DNA of 64,000 bases from assembly GCF_002251795.1 (NCBI RefSeq), contig NZ_NOXU01000031.1, forward strand, positions 496,001-560,000, read 5' to 3'. Source of the DNA: Niveispirillum lacus (GTDB lineage Bacteria; Pseudomonadota; Alphaproteobacteria; Azospirillales; Azospirillaceae). Made by a program: the position numbers and the translations under genes. A model generated the notes under the pieces. It saw only the letters and a program-made list of their open reading frames with translations, was not told the DNA's origin and searched no databases. Positions 54,434 to 61,765 of the stretch are shown here, one piece after another (the stretch's first letter is position 1; each line of letters starts with the position of its first letter).

Positions 54434-55555
54434 GTGTCCTTGATCCGGTCAGCCCTTGTTGTTGGCGGCGGTATCGCCGGCATGTCGGCCACCTTGGTGC
54501 TTTCGCGTCTGGGCGTGGCGGTCGATGTTATCGACCAGGACCCGGCTTGGCGCGTTTATGGCGCCGGCATTTCCATCACCGGCCCGACCCTGCGGGCATT
54601 TCACCGGCTGGGCATCCTGGACGATTTCCGCCAGCACGGTTACTGCGCGGATAGCACCCGGCTGTTCACGCCCAGCGGACACCCGATCGGGGAGGTGGCG
54701 ATCCCGCCGCTGGCGGCGGACCTGCCATCGGGCGGCGGTATCATGCGCCCGGTGCTTCATGAAATTCTGGCCAGCCGCACCCGCGCGGCGGCCGCCGATA
54801 TCCGTCTGGGTGTCACCATTGAAACATACGCCGAGGATGCGGACAGCGCGGAGGTGACCTTCAGCGATGGGCGCACCGGCCGGTATGATCTGGTGATCGG
54901 TGCCGATGGTATTTATTCCCGCACCCGGTCGCTGCTGTTTCCCGATGCGCCCAAGCCGCGCTTCACCGGTCAGGCCTGCTGGCGCACCACGGCGCCCCGG
55001 CCGGAGGCGGTGAAGGGTGTGGAGATGTTCCTGGGCGCCCCCATCAAGGCCGGCGTGAACCCTTGTTCGCCCAACCAGATGTATCTGTTTGCGCTGGAAG
55101 CCATTGCTCCCGACACCCGGCATGCCGAGGCCGATCTGCCCGGCTTGCTACGGGAACGTCTGGCGGGGTTCGGCGGGTCGATCGGCTTTGTCCGTGATCA
55201 GATCACGGACCAGTCGGTGGTGAATTTCCGCCCGCTGGAGGCGCTGTTGTTGCCCGGTCCCTGGCACACGCGCCGCGCCTTGCTGATCGGTGATGCGGCG
55301 CACGCCACGACCCCGCATCTGGCGTCGGGTGCCGGCATGGCGATGGAGGACGCGGTCGTCCTGGGCGATGTGCTGGCGACTGCCGACAGCCTGGGCGCCA
55401 CCTTTAATGCCTTTATGGCCCGTCGCTATGACCGCGCTGCCATGGTGGTGAACAATTCCGTCCGGCTGGGCGAGATCGAGCTGAGCGGTGTGCACAGTGA
55501 CGAACATCCCCGCCTGATGAATCAGACCATGGCCGCGCTGGCTCAACCACTTTGA
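54434..55555 (+). CDS. FAD-dependent aromatic monooxygenase
   Basis: The 373-residue class A flavoprotein hydroxylase should add one hydroxyl to an aromatic ring with NAD(P)H and O2. Dinucleotide motif: ALVVGGGIAGMSATLVLSRLG; DG motif: YDLVIGADGIYSRTR; GD motif: RALLIGDAAHATTPHLASGAG. GTG 54434 is chosen, with GGGAGGAG five bases upstream; a start 18 bases earlier would put the ribosome binding site inside the gene. It leads an operon with a VOC dioxygenase (20 bases away), so hydroxylation would come before ring cleavage. FdeE of the naringenin pathway belongs to the same enzyme type. Confidence 0.92.
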   Translation: MSLIRSALVVGGGIAGMSATLVLSRLGVAVDVIDQDPAWRVYGAGISITGPTLRAFHRLGILDDFRQHGYCADSTRLFTPSGHPIGEVAIPPLAADLPSGGGIMRPVLHEILASRTRAAAADIRLGVTIETYAEDADSAEVTFSDGRTGRYDLVIGADGIYSRTRSLLFPDAPKPRFTGQACWRTTAPRPEAVKGVEMFLGAPIKAGVNPCSPNQMYLFALEAIAPDTRHAEADLPGLLRERLAGFGGSIGFVRDQITDQSVVNFRPLEALLLPGPWHTRRALLIGDAAHATTPHLASGAGMAMEDAVVLGDVLATADSLGATFNAFMARRYDRAAMVVNNSVRLGEIELSGVHSDEHPRLMNQTMAALAQPL

Positions 55556-55575
55556 TCGTTAGGGAGTGACCTGAA

Positions 55576-56478
55576 ATGACCCGTGTGACCGATATCCGCT
55601 ATGTCGGCTATGGCGTGACGGATCTGGATGCCGAGCGCGCCTTCTACCGAGACAAATGGGGCCTGCGCGAGGTCGCGGCCAAAGATGGCATGGTCTATTT
55701 CGCGGCTGAGGGGTCGCCAGAACTCTATGTGGTCCGCCTGCGTCAGGCGGATGTGCAGCGCGTGGACGTCATCGCCTTCGCCGCCGACAGCAATGCCGAT
55801 GTCGATGCGCTGCATGACAAGGTGGTGGCCGCCGGTTGCCGGGTGATTTTTGCGCCGACCGCCCTTTCATCCTTTGGCGGTGGGTATGGTTTCCGCTTCT
55901 TTGGCAAGGATGGCCTGACCTTTGAAATCTCCGCCGGCATCGAACGCGGGCCAGCGCGGCCGGTGCTTGCCAAGGAAGCGCTGCCCGAAAAGATCAGCCA
56001 CGTTGTCATGCATTCGCCCGATCACAAGGGCACGGTGGACTTCTTTGTGAATGTCCTGGGCTTCCGCGTGTCGGACTGGTTGGGCGACTTCATGTGTTTC
56101 CTGCGCTGTAATGAGTGGCACCACCGGGTCGCCATCCTGCCAGGCCCGCCCTGTCTGAACCATGTCGCCTATGACATGCCCGACATGGACGCGATGATGC
56201 GCGGTGTGGGTAAGCTGAAGAAAGCGGAGATCGAGCTGCGTTGGGGCCCCGGTCGGCATACGGCGGGCAACAACACTTTCAGCTATTTCACCACGCCGGC
56301 GGGGTTTGCCGTGGAATATACGGCGGAGTTGGAACGGGTGGATGAAGCGACCTGGGTCGCCGGCGTACACAAGCCCAGCCCTGACGTCATGGATCAATGG
56401 GGGGCCGGGAGCGGCGGGCCGCAGACCATGCCGCATCCCGCGCCCGATCCTGGCCTGTTTCAGGCAGTGGGGGTCTGA
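55576..56478 (+). CDS. Two-domain VOC (extradiol-type) dioxygenase
   Basis: The 300-residue protein has two VOC modules (residues 5-115 and 138-255). The second holds a plausible iron site: histidine in ISHVVMHSPDHKG, histidine in CLNHVAYDMPDMD, glutamate in GFAVEYTAELE. This is the type I extradiol dioxygenase pattern (2-His-1-carboxylate) for meta-cleavage of catechol-like rings. GGGAGTGA precedes the start. Its place directly after an aromatic hydroxylase and before a C-C hydrolase supports ring cleavage. Confidence 0.88.
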   Translation: MTRVTDIRYVGYGVTDLDAERAFYRDKWGLREVAAKDGMVYFAAEGSPELYVVRLRQADVQRVDVIAFAADSNADVDALHDKVVAAGCRVIFAPTALSSFGGGYGFRFFGKDGLTFEISAGIERGPARPVLAKEALPEKISHVVMHSPDHKGTVDFFVNVLGFRVSDWLGDFMCFLRCNEWHHRVAILPGPPCLNHVAYDMPDMDAMMRGVGKLKKAEIELRWGPGRHTAGNNTFSYFTTPAGFAVEYTAELERVDEATWVAGVHKPSPDVMDQWGAGSGGPQTMPHPAPDPGLFQAVGV

Positions 56479-56481
56479 ACC

Positions 56482-57645
56482 ATGGCGCTTTTTCAGTATT
56501 TTCCCAATAATTACATCTGGAACCTCTCGGTCAACATCGCCATCGAAAGCGGTGCGCGGGTTGGCGAGATCGAGGATATGTGCCGCCCCTTGATTGAGGC
56601 GGCGGCGCGCGGTGAAGATGCGGGTACCGGTGCCTTTCTGGCGCAATGGGTTGCGATGGCGGATAAGCTGGTGGGGCTGGCAGCCGAGGATGAGGCACGG
56701 GGTCGTGCCTTTTCTGCCGGGACCAAGCTGCAACGCGCCTCGCTTTATTACATCACCGCGGAACGGATGCAGGGCCATGGCCATCCCGGTCGGGCGGAGA
56801 CCTTTGCTAAGGGCCAAGATGCGTTCCGCCGGGGCACCGCGCTGTCACGGGAGAACTGCACCCGTGTTGAAATTCCGTTCGGCAACAGCTTCATTCCCGG
56901 CCTGTTCACCAAGGCCGAGGGGGTGGACGGTCCCGCCCCTTGTGTCCTCTATGTGAACGGCCTGGATAGCTGCAAGGAGTTGCTATTCTGGTCATGGCTC
57001 CCCCATGCCCTGGCCAAGCGGGGTATCTCCACCCTGTGCATCGACCAGCCCGGTACGGGTGAGGCGCTGCGCGCCAACAATCTCTATGTCACGCATGAAA
57101 CCGAACGCTGGGCGACCCCTGTGTTTGATTATCTGGCGGCCCGGCCCGATGTGATTGCCGACAGGATTGGCATGGTCGGCATCTCACTGGGCGGCTATTT
57201 CACCCCACGCGCAGTGGCGTTTGAGCCGCGCTTTGCCAGCGGTGCCGTCTGGGGTGCCAATCATGATTGGCGTGAGGTCCAGCAAAAGCGCCTGAAGCGG
57301 GAAGGGGAGAACCCCGTTCCGCATTATTGGGGCCATGTGCGCTGGGTGTTCGGTGCCAAGGACATGGACGATTTCTTTGCCAAGGCCGAAGGCATGCATT
57401 TGAACGGTGTGCTCGACCGGATCAAGGTGCCGTTCCTGGTCACCCATGGGGCGAAGGATCGCCAGATCTCTGTCGATTACGCCCACCAGACTTATGACCA
57501 GTTGGTCAACTCCCCCAAGCGCGAGCTGAAAATCTTCACCGACCGCGAGGGCGGGGTGGAACATGTGGGCGCCGATAACATGTCGTTTGGCCGCGACTAT
57601 ATCGCCGACTGGTTTGCCGACACGCTGGGCGGACACACGGCGTGA
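56482..57645 (+). CDS. Alpha/beta hydrolase related to C-C bond hydrolases (DHPON hydrolase type)
   Basis: The 387-residue protein has a helical N-terminal cap (1-130) and an alpha/beta hydrolase core: PCVLYVNGLDSCKELLFW (oxyanion strand), IDQPGTGEALR, nucleophile GMVGISLGGYFTPRAVAF, LVTHGAKDRQIS (acid) and EHVGADN (histidine). The cap plus core layout resembles 2,6-dihydroxypseudooxynicotine hydrolase and FrsA-like proteins, which cleave C-C bonds. It follows the dioxygenase by three bases and overlaps the ferredoxin by four, so it probably acts on the ring-cleavage product. Confidence 0.87.
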   Translation: MALFQYFPNNYIWNLSVNIAIESGARVGEIEDMCRPLIEAAARGEDAGTGAFLAQWVAMADKLVGLAAEDEARGRAFSAGTKLQRASLYYITAERMQGHGHPGRAETFAKGQDAFRRGTALSRENCTRVEIPFGNSFIPGLFTKAEGVDGPAPCVLYVNGLDSCKELLFWSWLPHALAKRGISTLCIDQPGTGEALRANNLYVTHETERWATPVFDYLAARPDVIADRIGMVGISLGGYFTPRAVAFEPRFASGAVWGANHDWREVQQKRLKREGENPVPHYWGHVRWVFGAKDMDDFFAKAEGMHLNGVLDRIKVPFLVTHGAKDRQISVDYAHQTYDQLVNSPKRELKIFTDREGGVEHVGADNMSFGRDYIADWFADTLGGHTA

Positions 57646-57935
57646 GGGTGATACTGCACCGATTGGACGGGGAGGGGACGGTTGACGTTCCGCCCGGTCA
57701 GTCCTTGTTCCAAGCCATCGCCGCTCAGGACCGTGCAATGATCACGGCTCTGTGCGGCGGTTGCTGTATTTGTGGGACCTGCCGTGTGCGGGTTCTGGAC
57801 GGCGATCCTGGCCCGATGGGGCCGGATGAGGCGCATCTGCGCTGGCAGCTTGCCATCACTGACCCTGCCATTCGTCTTGCCTGCCAGATGCGGCCCGGTT
57901 GCAGGCTGCGCGTTGACATCATCCAGCCGGAGTAA
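57642..57935 (+). CDS. [2Fe-2S] plant-type ferredoxin
   Basis: The 97-residue protein binds a [2Fe-2S] cluster through C38-x5-C44-x2-C47 (CGGCCICGTC) and C81 (RLACQM). Extra cysteines at 41, 42 and 87 are unusual. Starts at GTG 57642 (GTGA overlap with the hydrolase). In extradiol pathways such ferredoxins reactivate oxidised Fe(III) dioxygenase (XylT type), and that role fits here since no Rieske oxygenase is encoded in the island. Confidence 0.9.
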   Translation: MRVILHRLDGEGTVDVPPGQSLFQAIAAQDRAMITALCGGCCICGTCRVRVLDGDPGPMGPDEAHLRWQLAITDPAIRLACQMRPGCRLRVDIIQPE

Positions 57936-57940
57936 GCGAC

Positions 57941-58714
57941 ATGCCGCGGATCATTGACTTGTCGGTGCATCTGGAAAATGACGTGCCCGCCGACCCGCCC
58001 TTCATGCGGCCCAAGATCCGTTATGCCAGCCATGCCGAGGGGGCAGCGGAATATTGCCAGATGTTCCCTGGTCTGAAGGCCGAGCAGTTGCCCGATGGGG
58101 AAGGACCGGCGGCGGAATGGGTGGAGATCTCCACCCATAATGGCACGCACATGGACGCGCCGTGGCATTATCATTCCACGATGGATGGCGGCAAACGTGC
58201 CATCACCATTGACGAGGTACCGCTGGATTGGTGTTTCCGCCCGGGTGTGAAGCTTGATTTCCGCCACCTGCCCGATGGTCACGTGGTGACAGCAGCGGAG
58301 GTGGAGGCCGAACTGACCCGCATCGGCCATGTGCTGCAACCGCTTGATATCGTGCTGGTCAACACAGCAGCCGGTGCTGCTTATGGTACACCGCATTTCC
58401 TGGCCAAGGGGTGTGGCATGGGGCGCGAGGCGACCTTGTTTCTGGTGGAACGCGGTGTGCGGGTGACCGGCATTGACGGCTGGAGTTGGGATGCGCCATT
58501 TCCGTTCACGGCCGCCAAGTTCAAGGAAACGGGTGACGCCTCCCTGATTTGGGAAGGGCACTATGTCGGCAAGGATGTCGGCTATTGCCATATGGAAAAG
58601 CTGACCAATCTGGACACGTTGCCAGCCACCGGGTTCACGGTGGCCTGTTTCCCGGTCAAGGTGCGGGCCGCCTCGGCTGGCTGGACCCGCGCCGTGGCGA
58701 TCCTTCAGGATTGA
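57941..58714 (+). CDS. Cyclase-family (kynurenine-formamidase-like) metal hydrolase
   Basis: The 257-residue protein has the cyclase family motif HNGTHMDAPWHYH (metal-binding histidines and aspartate), preceded by IIDLSVHLENDVPADPP, and GIDGWSWDAPF later. Members hydrolyse amides, esters or enol lactones, and some act in aromatic catabolism. GGAG lies upstream. It ends the plus-strand operon, its last ten bases overlapping the 3' end of the convergent dehydrogenase gene. Confidence 0.9.
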   Translation: MPRIIDLSVHLENDVPADPPFMRPKIRYASHAEGAAEYCQMFPGLKAEQLPDGEGPAAEWVEISTHNGTHMDAPWHYHSTMDGGKRAITIDEVPLDWCFRPGVKLDFRHLPDGHVVTAAEVEAELTRIGHVLQPLDIVLVNTAAGAAYGTPHFLAKGCGMGREATLFLVERGVRVTGIDGWSWDAPFPFTAAKFKETGDASLIWEGHYVGKDVGYCHMEKLTNLDTLPATGFTVACFPVKVRAASAGWTRAVAILQD

Positions 58715-59622
58715 CTCAGCGAGCGGTCGATCAGCCTGTCGACGGTCCCATCATCGCGGAACCCCGCTGCAAGGGCTGTGTCGGCCCGCAGCGGCGGCTG
58801 GCGGCCAAACCGCGCCTCCACTGACGGGTCGGGCGTGTAGGTCACATCGACAGGGCCGAAGCGACGGGCCAGGGCCGCTACCAGTTCCCCAATGGTCAAA
58901 CGCAGGACCGGGGGCAACCAGACGCGGCCCTGTCCGGGCAGGCCGGATGCATGCACCAGCGCATCCACGGCGGCCGCCACCGACATCCACCAGCAGACAG
59001 CATCCGGTCCGACCGGCAGCGTAACAGGACGTCGCTCCGCCGCTGCCCACATCAGCTCGCTCATGAAGGCCGAGATCAGGCCGGACGGTGCCGGGGGGCG
59101 GGCCACGATTCCGGGCAGGCGCAGGCTGCATCCGTCGACAAGGCCGCGCCGGCTGTAATCGGCCACCATAACCTCTGCTGCCAGTTTCTGCGCACCGTAG
59201 GACAGGGTGGGATTGGGCGGGGTCACATCATCAACCGTATCGGGCAGCGGGGCGCCATAGATGGCGACGCTGCTGGCAAAGACAAACTTTGCCCGGTGGT
59301 TGTGCTGTCGCAGCGCGTCCAGCAGGCCAATGGTCCCCTGCAGGTTCACCGCCATACCGAGATCGAACTCCCGCTCTGCCAACCCACCCGGCACGCTGGC
59401 GAGGTGAAACACGGTATGCGGGGGGAGGGCCATGGCCCTGGCCCACAGGGTGCTGTCCGCAATGCTGCCTGTGACGGGACATAGGCGGGGATCCTTGGGT
59501 AAGTCCCCAAACTGCTGATCCACCAGCGTCAGACGGCTGACGGCCGTCTCGGTCCCGGACAGCAGATGACGGACAAGTGCGCGACCGACAAAACCGTCGG
59601 CACCGGTGATCAGGATATGCAT
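58705..59622 (-). CDS. NAD-dependent epimerase/dehydratase (D-erythronate dehydrogenase-like)
   Basis: The 305-residue extended SDR has the NAD motif ITGADGFVGRALVRHL, HLASVPGG, a catalytic serine in FASSVAIYG, and the YxxxK motif as YGAQKLAAE. The later AVCWWMSVAAAVDAL resembles the DenD (D-erythronate dehydrogenase) group. Role in this pathway unknown; it may oxidise a sugar acid or a reduced side chain. It lies 19 bases after the SDR and is convergent with the cyclase gene. Confidence 0.85.
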   Translation of the reverse strand: MHILITGADGFVGRALVRHLLSGTETAVSRLTLVDQQFGDLPKDPRLCPVTGSIADSTLWARAMALPPHTVFHLASVPGGLAEREFDLGMAVNLQGTIGLLDALRQHNHRAKFVFASSVAIYGAPLPDTVDDVTPPNPTLSYGAQKLAAEVMVADYSRRGLVDGCSLRLPGIVARPPAPSGLISAFMSELMWAAAERRPVTLPVGPDAVCWWMSVAAAVDALVHASGLPGQGRVWLPPVLRLTIGELVAALARRFGPVDVTYTPDPSVEARFGRQPPLRADTALAAGFRDDGTVDRLIDRSLSQS

Positions 59623-59641
59623 GGTGGTTCCATTGTCTTGT

Positions 59642-60427
59642 TCAGTTGCCGTCAGTGATCAGCGTGCCGCCATCGACAACGATATTCTGTCCCGTGATGA
59701 AGGCCCCTGCGGCGCTTGCCAGCATCACGGCCACGCCCGCAACCTCTGCCGGCTCGCCCGGTCGGCGCAGCGGCGTCATGGCCATGCGCCGTTGCATGAA
59801 GTCCGGATTGTCCAGCAGGTCACGCGAGAGATCGGTGCGGATGAATCCGGGAGAGATGGCGTTGACCCGGATGTTGGAAGGTCCCCATTCGACGGCCAGG
59901 TTGCGCGCCAACTGCGCGTTGGCGGCCTTGGACAGACCATAAAGGCCCAGCGCCCTGTTGCCGCGCAGCCCGGCGATGGAGGACATGATCATCATGCTGC
60001 CACCACCTGTCCCCGCCATGCCCGGCAGCACCATGCCCGCCAGCCAGAGCACACTTTGCAGGTTGATGGTCATGGTTGCCTGCCAGTCGGCGTCGCTGGC
60101 CGTTGTGATGGCCCCCGCATGCGGCGCCACGCCGGCGTTGCAGACCAGAATGTCCAGCGGCCCGGCCGCCATGACCCGTTCGACCATTGCGGACAGTGCC
60201 GCACGGTCTGCGACGTCGCAGGCTATGGCATGGACATTCAACCCCTGCACCCGTAGCGCTTCTGCCGCAGCCGTGCAGTCCCTTGCGTCCTCGCAGCATA
60301 TCCAAACCTCTGCGCCGTGACAGGCCAGAGCGGTGGCAATGGCCCGTCCCAGCCCGCGCTGTCCGCCGGTGACCAGGGCACGGCGACCGGACAGGTCGAA
60401 CAGGCGGCCATAAGCGGTCGCATCCAT
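59642..60427 (-). CDS. Short-chain dehydrogenase/reductase
   Basis: The 261-residue classical SDR starts at ATG 60427 (AAGGAAAG upstream); a reading back to 60517 would cross the operator region. Cofactor motif: LVTGGQRGLGRAIATALA; NAG: VCNAGVAPHAG; catalytic serine in IMSSIAGLRG and YGLSKAA. The sequence ITGQNIVVDGGTLITDG ends it. It probably oxidises or reduces an intermediate. It is divergent from the LysR gene, with a dyad in between. Confidence 0.9.
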   Translation of the reverse strand: MDATAYGRLFDLSGRRALVTGGQRGLGRAIATALACHGAEVWICCEDARDCTAAAEALRVQGLNVHAIACDVADRAALSAMVERVMAAGPLDILVCNAGVAPHAGAITTASDADWQATMTINLQSVLWLAGMVLPGMAGTGGGSMMIMSSIAGLRGNRALGLYGLSKAANAQLARNLAVEWGPSNIRVNAISPGFIRTDLSRDLLDNPDFMQRRMAMTPLRRPGEPAEVAGVAVMLASAAGAFITGQNIVVDGGTLITDGN

Positions 60428-60487
60428 GGGCTTTCCTTGGCGGGGAGGTAGTGGAGCCACGATAGGGGCTGTACCTCCATCACCGAA

Positions 60488-60524
60488 GTCGTATTTAATG
60501 AACCAAACTATCGGCATGACCGAT
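60488..60524 (-). promoter_or_regulatory. Nod-box-like LysR operator between SDR and lysR genes
   Basis: The perfect dyad ATCGGCATGACCGAT (60510-60524) is followed, on the minus strand and after 7 bases, by TTCATTAAATACGAC (60502-60488). On the plus strand AACCAAACTATCGGC (60501-60515) overlaps it. That is close to the ATCCAAACAATCGAT core of rhizobial nod boxes. It sits in the 114-base divergent gap, 17 bases before the lysR ATG and 60 bases before the SDR start. Confidence 0.65.
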
Positions 60525-60541
60525 GGATGGGAGGATGATCA

Positions 60542-61456
60542 ATGCGGTTCCAGAAACTGGACCTGAATCTGCTGGTGGTTCTGGATGTGCTGCTGGAAGA
60601 ACGCAGCGTGTCGCGCGCGGCCAACCGCCTGAACCTGAGCCAGTCCGCCGTCAGCGGCAACCTGGCCCGTCTACGTGAATTTTTCGACGATGACATCCTG
60701 GCCCAGATCGGTCGGTCGATGGTGCCGACACCGCTGGCTGACAGCCTGGCCGAACCGGTGCGCGATATCCTCATGCAGATACAGGCCACCATCGAAACCA
60801 AACCCAGTTTCGATCCCGCCAGTGCCACACGCACGATCCGCTTGCATGCGTCCGACTATGTGACCGAGGTGCTGCTGGCCCGCGTGATTCGGGAGGCACG
60901 CCGTCTGGCGCCCGGTATCAAGGTTGAAATCGACGGTATGGATGATCTGGTGCTGGAACGGCTGTCGCGGGGGCAGGTGGACTTTCTGGTGACGCCGGAT
61001 ACCTTCACCCATCCGGACCATCCCAAGGAAAAACTGTTCACCGACACCCATGTTGTTGTCGCTTGGGATGGCAACAGTAAGGTTGGGGAGACAATCAGTT
61101 TCGATGAATATATGGCGATGGGCCATGTCCTGGTCCGGTTCGGGATGAAGCGGGCGCCCAGCTTTGATCAATGGTTCCTGGATCGTTTTGGCTATACCCG
61201 CAATGCCGAACTGTTTGTGGCCGATTTCACCACCGTGCCGAATATGGTGATTGGCACCGATCTTCTGGCCACCATGCATGAAAGACTGGCGCGGCTTTAT
61301 GTGCAGCGTCTTCCCCTGCGTATTCTGCCGCTGCCCATTGAATTTCCCGTGCTGACAGAGATGGTGCAGTGGCATCGCCATTTTCAGCGCGACCCGGCCC
61401 TGGTCTGGTTCCGCAACCTGATGCGCCGCTGTGCCGCCGAACAGGATGCCGACTGA
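60542..61456 (+). CDS. LysR-family regulator of the NodD/FdeR type
   Basis: The 304-residue protein has the N-terminal winged helix (residues 1-65, RFQKLDLNLLVVLDVLLEER and LNLSQSAVSGNLARLR). Its start, GRSMVPTPLADSLAEPVR, the HPKEKLF block, YMAMGHVLVRFG, PSFDQWFLDRFG and LTEMVQWH closely parallel the NodD family as I remember it, not generic LysR proteins. NodD and FdeR respond to flavonoids. It is divergent from the SDR gene and followed by the TonB receptor. Predicted activator of the island; the signal molecule is inferred. Confidence 0.88.
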   Translation: MRFQKLDLNLLVVLDVLLEERSVSRAANRLNLSQSAVSGNLARLREFFDDDILAQIGRSMVPTPLADSLAEPVRDILMQIQATIETKPSFDPASATRTIRLHASDYVTEVLLARVIREARRLAPGIKVEIDGMDDLVLERLSRGQVDFLVTPDTFTHPDHPKEKLFTDTHVVVAWDGNSKVGETISFDEYMAMGHVLVRFGMKRAPSFDQWFLDRFGYTRNAELFVADFTTVPNMVIGTDLLATMHERLARLYVQRLPLRILPLPIEFPVLTEMVQWHRHFQRDPALVWFRNLMRRCAAEQDAD

Positions 61457-61459
61457 ACC

Positions 61460-61496
61460 ATTAGCGAGACTGATAGGTCGGATCGGAAAATACGAT
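61460..61496. promoter_or_regulatory. Nod-box-like LysR operator downstream of lysR
   Basis: ATTAGCGAGACTGAT (61460-61474, of the form ATT-N9-GAT) and ATCGGAAAATACGAT (61482-61496, ATCG-N7-CGAT) are 7 bases apart. They begin three bases after the lysR stop and about 270 bases before the receptor start. Confidence 0.5.
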
Positions 61497-61632
61497 TTCG
61501 GCGATGTATTCGTCGCTGATATTGTTCTCTCACCAAAAAACATCAGACCGGCCAAAAGGCTGGCGGTTGGGGAGGATGCCGCATTGGCGGTCGTTGGCGC
61601 CACGGTTTGCGCCTTCATCACATATGGCTGAC

Positions 61633-61653
61633 AGGGTCCGCTGTACGGACCCT
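61633..61653 (+). terminator. Hairpin between lysR and the TonB receptor
   Basis: AGGGTCCG (61633-61640) pairs perfectly with CGGACCCT (61646-61653) around CTGTA and is followed by TTTGTAT. It is a plausible terminator for lysR or an attenuator in the leader of the receptor mRNA. Confidence 0.6.
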
Positions 61654-61765
61654 TTGTATCCCCGCACCCGCCTGCCTGTTGCTGCTGTGTCCAAATCCGG
61701 CGCCACGTCCGGAGTTGCCCGAACCGTGCCCAGGTGCCGGGTGATGAACCATGGAGGAAGCCAGA

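Larger units (their letters stand above)
61457..61765. other. 309-base region between lysR and the TonB receptor gene
   Basis: It holds an operator-like pair at its left end, a hairpin at 61633-61653, and probably the receptor promoter. An open frame on the plus strand ends just before the hairpin but begins inside lysR and has no ribosome binding site, so it is not called. Confidence 0.5.

Noticed and set aside
61431-61631. A 66-codon plus-strand frame after lysR, ending just before a hairpin
   Set aside because: It starts inside lysR, lacks a ribosome binding site at any internal start and resembles no known protein. The position before the hairpin is suggestive only.
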